DNA from: Halobacteriales archaeon QS_9_70_65
Lineage (GTDB): Archaea > Halobacteriota > Halobacteria > Halobacteriales > Haloarculaceae
Reading direction: 5' to 3'
Assembly (NCBI GenBank): GCA_003023535.1
Contig: PXSC01000040.1
Span: forward strand, 15,193 to 32,637
DNA length: 17,445 nucleotides
Shown: positions 14,566-17,445 of the stretch, piece by piece
Layout of the letters: each line of letters begins with the position of its first letter
Position numbering within the stretch: position 1 is the first letter of the stretch
Notes under the pieces: generated by a model
What the model saw: only the letters and a program-made list of their open reading frames with translations
Told to the model about the DNA's origin: nothing
Databases searched by the model: none
Position numbers and translations under genes: made by a program

Positions 14566-14711
14566 GCCGCCGACTCGGGCCGGCGCCCTCCTCAAGGTGA
14601 CGCCGAGCGCGCCGGCGGCGACGGCGACGCGTCGACCGACCGTTCGGCGCCCGGCGGGCACAGAACCGCGGTAGTAGGAACCGTTAACCGCCGACCGGCC
14701 GACCGGCCGGT
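14566..14711. promoter_or_regulatory. Divergent intergenic region upstream of hyuA and the thiolase remnant
   Basis: 146 GC-rich bases. The only AT-containing words are GTAGTAGGAA (14671-14680) and GTTAAC, a perfect 6-base palindrome at 14683-14688. The latter lies about 26 bases before the thiolase ACG at 14712 and may be its TATA-like element. The last 20 bases repeat GACCGGCC. No convincing promoter for hyuA is visible. Confidence 0.35.
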
Positions 14712-15440
14712 ACGCGCGACGCCTACGTCGTCGGGGCGGGCCAGTCGGTATACGGGTCCTTTCCCGACGAGAGCTACCGGTCACTGTTCCGGACGGCCGT
14801 CGAGGCGGCCGTCGACAGCGTCGACCGCGGCATCGACCTCGGGGCCGTCGACGAGGCCTACGTCGGGACGCTCGGCGTCGGCGGCCGCCAGATCGGCCTC
14901 TCGGCGCCGGCCGTCACCGAACACGTCGGCCTCGACGGCACGCCGGCGACCCGCGTCGAGAACGCCTGTGCGGCCTCCGGCTACGCCGTCCGGCAGGCCG
15001 TGATGGCAGTCCGGTCCGGGATGGCCGACGTCGTCCTCGCGGGCGGCGTCGAGTGATGACGGACCTCTCCGGCGACACCGTCCGCTACTGGCTGGGCGCC
15101 TCCGGCGAGACCGAGTGAGAGCGGCTCTCCAGGACCACCTTCGCCGGTGTCTACGCCCAGACGGCCTCGGCCCACGTACGCGAGCACGGGACGACGATCA
15201 AGCAACTGTCGGCCGTCGCGGTGAAGAACCACGACAACGGCGCGCGGAACCCGAAGGCACAGCTGGACTTCGCCCGCACGCTGGAGGAGGCGACGGCGGC
15301 GCCGACGGTCGCCGACCCGCTGACGCTGTACCACTGCTGTCCGACGACCGACGGCGCCGCTGCGGTCCTCGTCGCGAGCGAGGACGTCGTCGACGACTTC
15401 GCCGCCGACCCGGTCCGGGTGGCCCGGCGTCGGCGCCGCC
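14712..15440 (+). pseudogene. Thiolase (SCP-x type acetyl-CoA acetyltransferase), broken and truncated
   Basis: The homology starts at codon 14712, which is ACG where ATG is expected (xRDAYVVGAGQSVYGSFPDE). It keeps the thiolase active-site segment VENACAASGYA, with the nucleophilic Cys at 14967-14969, and ends VLAGGVE at TGA 15054. A one-base shift then restores the family sequence from 15056 (MTDLSGDTVRYWLGASGETE). Next comes an in-frame TGA at 15116 where relatives have Trp, and the same frame goes on as ERLS...TTFAGVYAQ...KNHDNGARNP...LYHCCPTTDGAAAVLVAS. An extra C at about 15425 shifts frame again before VAGVGAA. The C-terminal half, with its His and Cys catalytic residues, is missing. 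Four independent lesions and a truncation make it non-functional as read. Confidence 0.85.
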
Positions 15441-15955
15441 GAATCGAGGGGACGGCCCCGGTCGAGGCGTCGCTGTCGGCCGACCGGAAGCTGGACTACA
15501 CCGCGTACCTCCGGCGGGGCGACGTCGTCGGCGACGTCCCGGACGGCGGCGCGGCCCACGTCTCGGTGCCGAGCTGGCGCCGGAGCCACCTCTCCCGGCA
15601 CCGCCACGAGGCCGGCCGCTGTCCGGACTGCGGGACCGTCGCCCTCCCACCGGCGGGCGCCTGCCCCGACTGCCGGAGCCCGGCCGACTTCGAGCCCGTC
15701 GAGGCCGCCACGATCATCGACGAGGGCGGCGCCCCGCCGGAGTTCGCCGCCTTGCGGGCCCGCCAGGGCGCCCTCGGGGTCGCGGTCGTCGCCTTCGATG
15801 CCGCCGAGGACGCGATCTCGGTGCCGGTCCAGGTCGTCGGCGAGGCCGCCGTCGGTGACCGCGTCCGCGCCGTCCCCTGGCGGGTCTACGTCGAAGAGGG
15901 CGTCCCCCGATACGGGCTGAAGATGCTTCCCGTCGGCGATCGAGGCCCGGTCGGT
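15441..15955 (+). pseudogene. C-terminal part of HMG-CoA-synthase-like protein with DUF35 zinc-ribbon/OB-fold domain
   Basis: From about 15443 the plus strand reads IEGTAPVEASLSADRKLDYTAYL, resembling the end of HMG-CoA-synthase-like proteins. A zinc ribbon follows (CPDC...ACPDC, about 15620-15680), then a DUF35 OB fold (EGGAPPEFAALRARQGALGV, YVEEGVPRYGLKMLPVGD). DUF35 domains partner acyl-CoA condensing enzymes such as thiolases. The N-terminal synthase domain is absent; the segment is fused directly to the thiolase remnant, as if a deletion had removed the sequence between two neighbouring genes. No stop appears where the protein should end: GGC-GAT-CGA (CGA at 15942-15944 could be a mutated TGA), so the frame runs on across the antisense of the next gene. 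Confidence 0.7.
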
Positions 15956-16399
15956 CTACGTCGCGCCGCGAGCCCGGACCGTCACCGACCCCGGCTCGCC
16001 GTTCTCGAACGCGAAGGTCGCGACGTATTCGACGTCGACCAGACAGTCGGCGCAGACGCGGTCGTCGTCGCCGCCGCCTCGGACGGCCGCGACGGTGATC
16101 TCCAGGGTGTCGGTCGCCCGGTCGTAGTCGGCGTCGACCAGCTCGGCGGTGTGACAGGCGTCGGCCCCGCCGACGACGCCGTCGACGACGACCCGGCCGT
16201 CGTCGATGTCGACCTCGTGGTCCGCCGCCCCGTCGCCGCAGCCGACGTCCGTCACCTCGAACGACGTGGCGACGAGTCGCGGCGGCGCGTCGGACGTCGT
16301 CGGCGACGCCGTCGGGTCCTCGCTCGCCCCGCCGTCGAGACAGCCGGCTGTCGCGAGCGCCGCCGACGTCGCGCCGGCGAGGAACCGCCGTCGGTCCAT
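15956..16399 (-). CDS. Predicted haloarchaeal lipoprotein (147 aa)
   Basis: The start ATG 16399 begins a classic signal, MDRRRFLAGATSAALATAGC: R-R-R-F-L twin-arginine-like motif, hydrophobic core, and lipobox T-A-G-C with Cys20. The frame is open far upstream but without family-like sequence, so this start is preferred. A Ser/Thr/Pro/Asp linker (about 22-42) precedes a small beta-rich domain with Cys in VGCGDG, ACHTAEL and CADCLVDVEY, a pattern that could bind a metal or form disulfides outside the cell, ending YVATFAFENGEPGSVTVRA. Function is unknown. It overlaps nothing, but its stop faces the unterminated remnant on the other strand. Confidence 0.8.
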   Translation of the reverse strand: MDRRRFLAGATSAALATAGCLDGGASEDPTASPTTSDAPPRLVATSFEVTDVGCGDGAADHEVDIDDGRVVVDGVVGGADACHTAELVDADYDRATDTLEITVAAVRGGGDDDRVCADCLVDVEYVATFAFENGEPGSVTVRARGAT

Positions 16400-16656
16400 G
16401 ACGAGGGCATGCGCCCGCGAGGTCAAGGCTCTGACGGCGCGGCGCGACCCCCTCGCGTGTGGCCCTCCCGGCCCCGAAGCCGCGCGGTCGCCGCTGTCCG
16501 GAGAGCCTCCCCGGACCGACACACGGGACGGGACGGCATCGACGTCGTCGCCCGGTTCGACGGTGAGCCGGTCCGATACCGGAGACGGTCCGGAATCGTT
16601 GCGGCTTCGAGAATCCGCTGCGGGCGACCCGCGAGGAGGCCGCCGGTGACCGACGC
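16400..16656. other. Intergenic interval with one short hairpin
   Basis: 257 bases between two minus-strand genes. GTCCGG (16495-16500) and CCGGAC (16510-16515) form a 6-bp stem with a 9-base loop. I see no clear TATA box or RNA gene. The interval may contain the 3' end of the upstream transcript and the lipoprotein promoter, but nothing specific can be pointed out. Confidence 0.4.
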
Positions 16657-17109
16657 TCAATCGCGGTCCGGTCGGCCCTCGTCGAGCACGGCCCGACACT
16701 CGGTGAGGAAGCCGGCCAGCGACGACCCCACGTCGGCGTCGAAGGTCGCGACCACGCCGGTCGTCTTGTCCCAGGGCCACTGGATGACGAACGCCTCCTC
16801 GAAGGAATAGACGCCAGCCTGAGGGCGACCGAGCGGCGTCGCCTCGATGTCGGTCTGGTGGAGGGTCGCGTTGAGTTCGATGGCGCTTTCGACCAGTGCC
16901 GACAGCTGGGCCTCGGTGTACTGCTCCCGCAGTTCGTTGTCGGAGTAAATCCGGGTCGTCCCCTGGGGCCGGTAGACCGTGACGCTGCGGAGCTTCTCGC
17001 CGACCTGGTTCCGGCAGAACTTCGCGAGCCGTTTGGCCACGAGCGGCGAGTGGCGACGTACGCTGAGCCGCTCTCGGCCGGAAGCCGACGACGAACTGGA
17101 CGTATCCAT
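16657..17109 (-). CDS. Conserved-type haloarchaeal hypothetical protein (150 aa)
   Basis: The chosen start is ATG 17109 (MDTSSSSSASGRERLSVRRH), because the 76 upstream in-frame codons are Arg/Ser-rich and look like shadow sequence. The body is a compact alpha/beta protein: VAKRLAKFCRNQVGEKLRSV, TVYRPQGTTRIYSDNELREQ, helix SALVESAIELNATLHQTDIE, TPLGRPQAGVYSFEEAFVIQ and TTGVVATFDADVG, ending in a helix. I recall similar proteins in many haloarchaea, often in several copies, without a known role. There is no signal or transmembrane segment and a single Cys near residue 31. Its acidity and GC-rich third positions match resident genes. Confidence 0.75.
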   Translation of the reverse strand: MDTSSSSSASGRERLSVRRHSPLVAKRLAKFCRNQVGEKLRSVTVYRPQGTTRIYSDNELREQYTEAQLSALVESAIELNATLHQTDIEATPLGRPQAGVYSFEEAFVIQWPWDKTTGVVATFDADVGSSLAGFLTECRAVLDEGRPDRD

Positions 17110-17243
17110 CACGAAGCCGTTCCGAAAGCCCAGCGCGCTTGACGAGATCGACAACGCCGCCGCAGACGCGGGTCGCCATTCGGTCGCCGGAGAGTCGGAG
17201 ACGTTCACCCGGCTGGCCCACGACGGGCCCCGGTCGGCGGTGA

Positions 17244-17369
17244 CGCCGACCGGTCGATGTGGTTCGGTACGGCGATCAGGTGGTCGTCCGGCGGACCGAC
17301 GGCGTCGAGACCGTCCTCCGAGCGCCGATTCCGACAATAGAACGTAGCGACGAACGACGCGACCCCTAA
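17244..17369 (+). other. Open plus-strand stretch with protein-like sequence, no start seen
   Basis: After a TGA at 17241-17243 one plus-strand frame is open to TAA 17367-17369 and reads PVDVVRYGDQVVVRRTDGVE, then TVLRAPIPTIERSDERRDP. The strand-turn-strand pattern and GC-rich third positions look like coding DNA. An upstream segment in another frame (ALDEIDNAAADAGRHSVAGE, about 17134-17193) also looks plausible, so a frameshifted small gene is possible. High GC makes chance frames common, and confidence is low. Its stop overlaps the stop of the minus-strand gene end. Confidence 0.25.
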
Positions 17370-17445
17370 ATCTCGTCGAGGGAGGCGTGGAAGACGCTCC
17401 CGATCGCGATGTGGTGCTGCAGCGTCCGCTCGATGCGCCGCCGGA
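17366..17445 (-). CDS. C-terminal end of an unidentified gene (cut by window edge)
   Basis: The minus strand entering from the right edge reads RRRIERTLQHHIAIGSVFHA then SLDEI and TAG at 17366-17368. It has regular codon use and a helix-like pattern, so it is probably the last 25 residues of a real protein. The fragment is too short to assign a family. Confidence 0.5.
   Translation of the reverse strand, partial: RRRIERTLQHHIAIGSVFHASLDEI

Noticed and set aside
14688..14711. GACCGGCC repeats considered as an operator for hyuA or the thiolase
   Set aside because: The same words are frequent throughout this GC-rich window; there is no regulator nearby to support it.
12724..15003. Long plus-strand frame of 759 codons opposite hyuA
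   Set aside because: Its translation is Val/Asp/Arg-rich without domains and is antisense to the clearly homologous hyuA; it also crosses into the thiolase remnant in the wrong frame.
15956..17221. 421-codon minus frame including the lipoprotein
   Set aside because: Only the last 147 codons, starting with a clean lipoprotein signal at 16399, look like protein; the upstream part lacks any family-like sequence.

Overview
The window looks like chromosomal DNA of a halophilic archaeon (class Halobacteria). The grounds are very high GC in most genes, strongly acidic predicted proteins, TATA-like boxes about 25-30 bases before start codons with little or no leader, lipoproteins with Arg-rich signal and lipobox, and a bacterio-opsin-activator type HTH regulator.

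Layout. 1-190 (-) is the N-terminus of a DNA photolyase. 345-644 (+) is a small conserved-looking hypothetical and 696-1334 (-) a ferritin-like protein. 1450-1680 is non-coding DNA packed with stem-loops. 1663-2350 (-) is a broken thiosulfate sulfurtransferase (TssA type), divergent from an intact tandem-rhodanese sulfurtransferase (TssB type) at 2576-3367 (+). 3374-3877 (-) is a lipoprotein.

The best-defined system is a phenylacetyl-CoA epoxidase operon on the minus strand (6582 or 6616 down to 3936): paaA, paaB, paaC, paaD, then a 55-residue zinc-ribbon protein that looks like the detached C-terminal domain of PaaD. Most junctions overlap. It is divergent from a Bat-like HTH regulator (6672-7307, +) across a very short shared promoter, so that regulator is the obvious candidate controller.

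7308-8727 is a visibly more AT-rich patch holding a SAM-dependent methyltransferase (7527-8369, -), a 12-bp inverted repeat and a decayed ORF; it resembles an insertion. After it come an amidohydrolase (8728-9597, -), a hypothetical (9736-10383, +), a 5'-truncated MaoC-like hydratase (10384-10725, -), and a translationally coupled hydantoinase/oxoprolinase pair hyuA-hyuB (14565 down to 10847, -). Divergent from hyuA is a heavily damaged thiolase (14712-15440, +), joined directly to the C-terminal part of an HMG-CoA-synthase-like/DUF35 zinc-ribbon OB-fold protein (15441-15955). Two small haloarchaeal-type minus-strand genes (a lipoprotein at 15956-16399 and an unrecognised protein at 16657-17109) and a partial gene end close the window.

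A theme is gene damage: four or five enzymes carry frameshifts, internal deletions or lost starts. This is either real decay in an accessory region or a draft-quality sequence; reads would be needed to tell. I see no rRNA, tRNA, CRISPR array, intact insertion sequence or replication origin.
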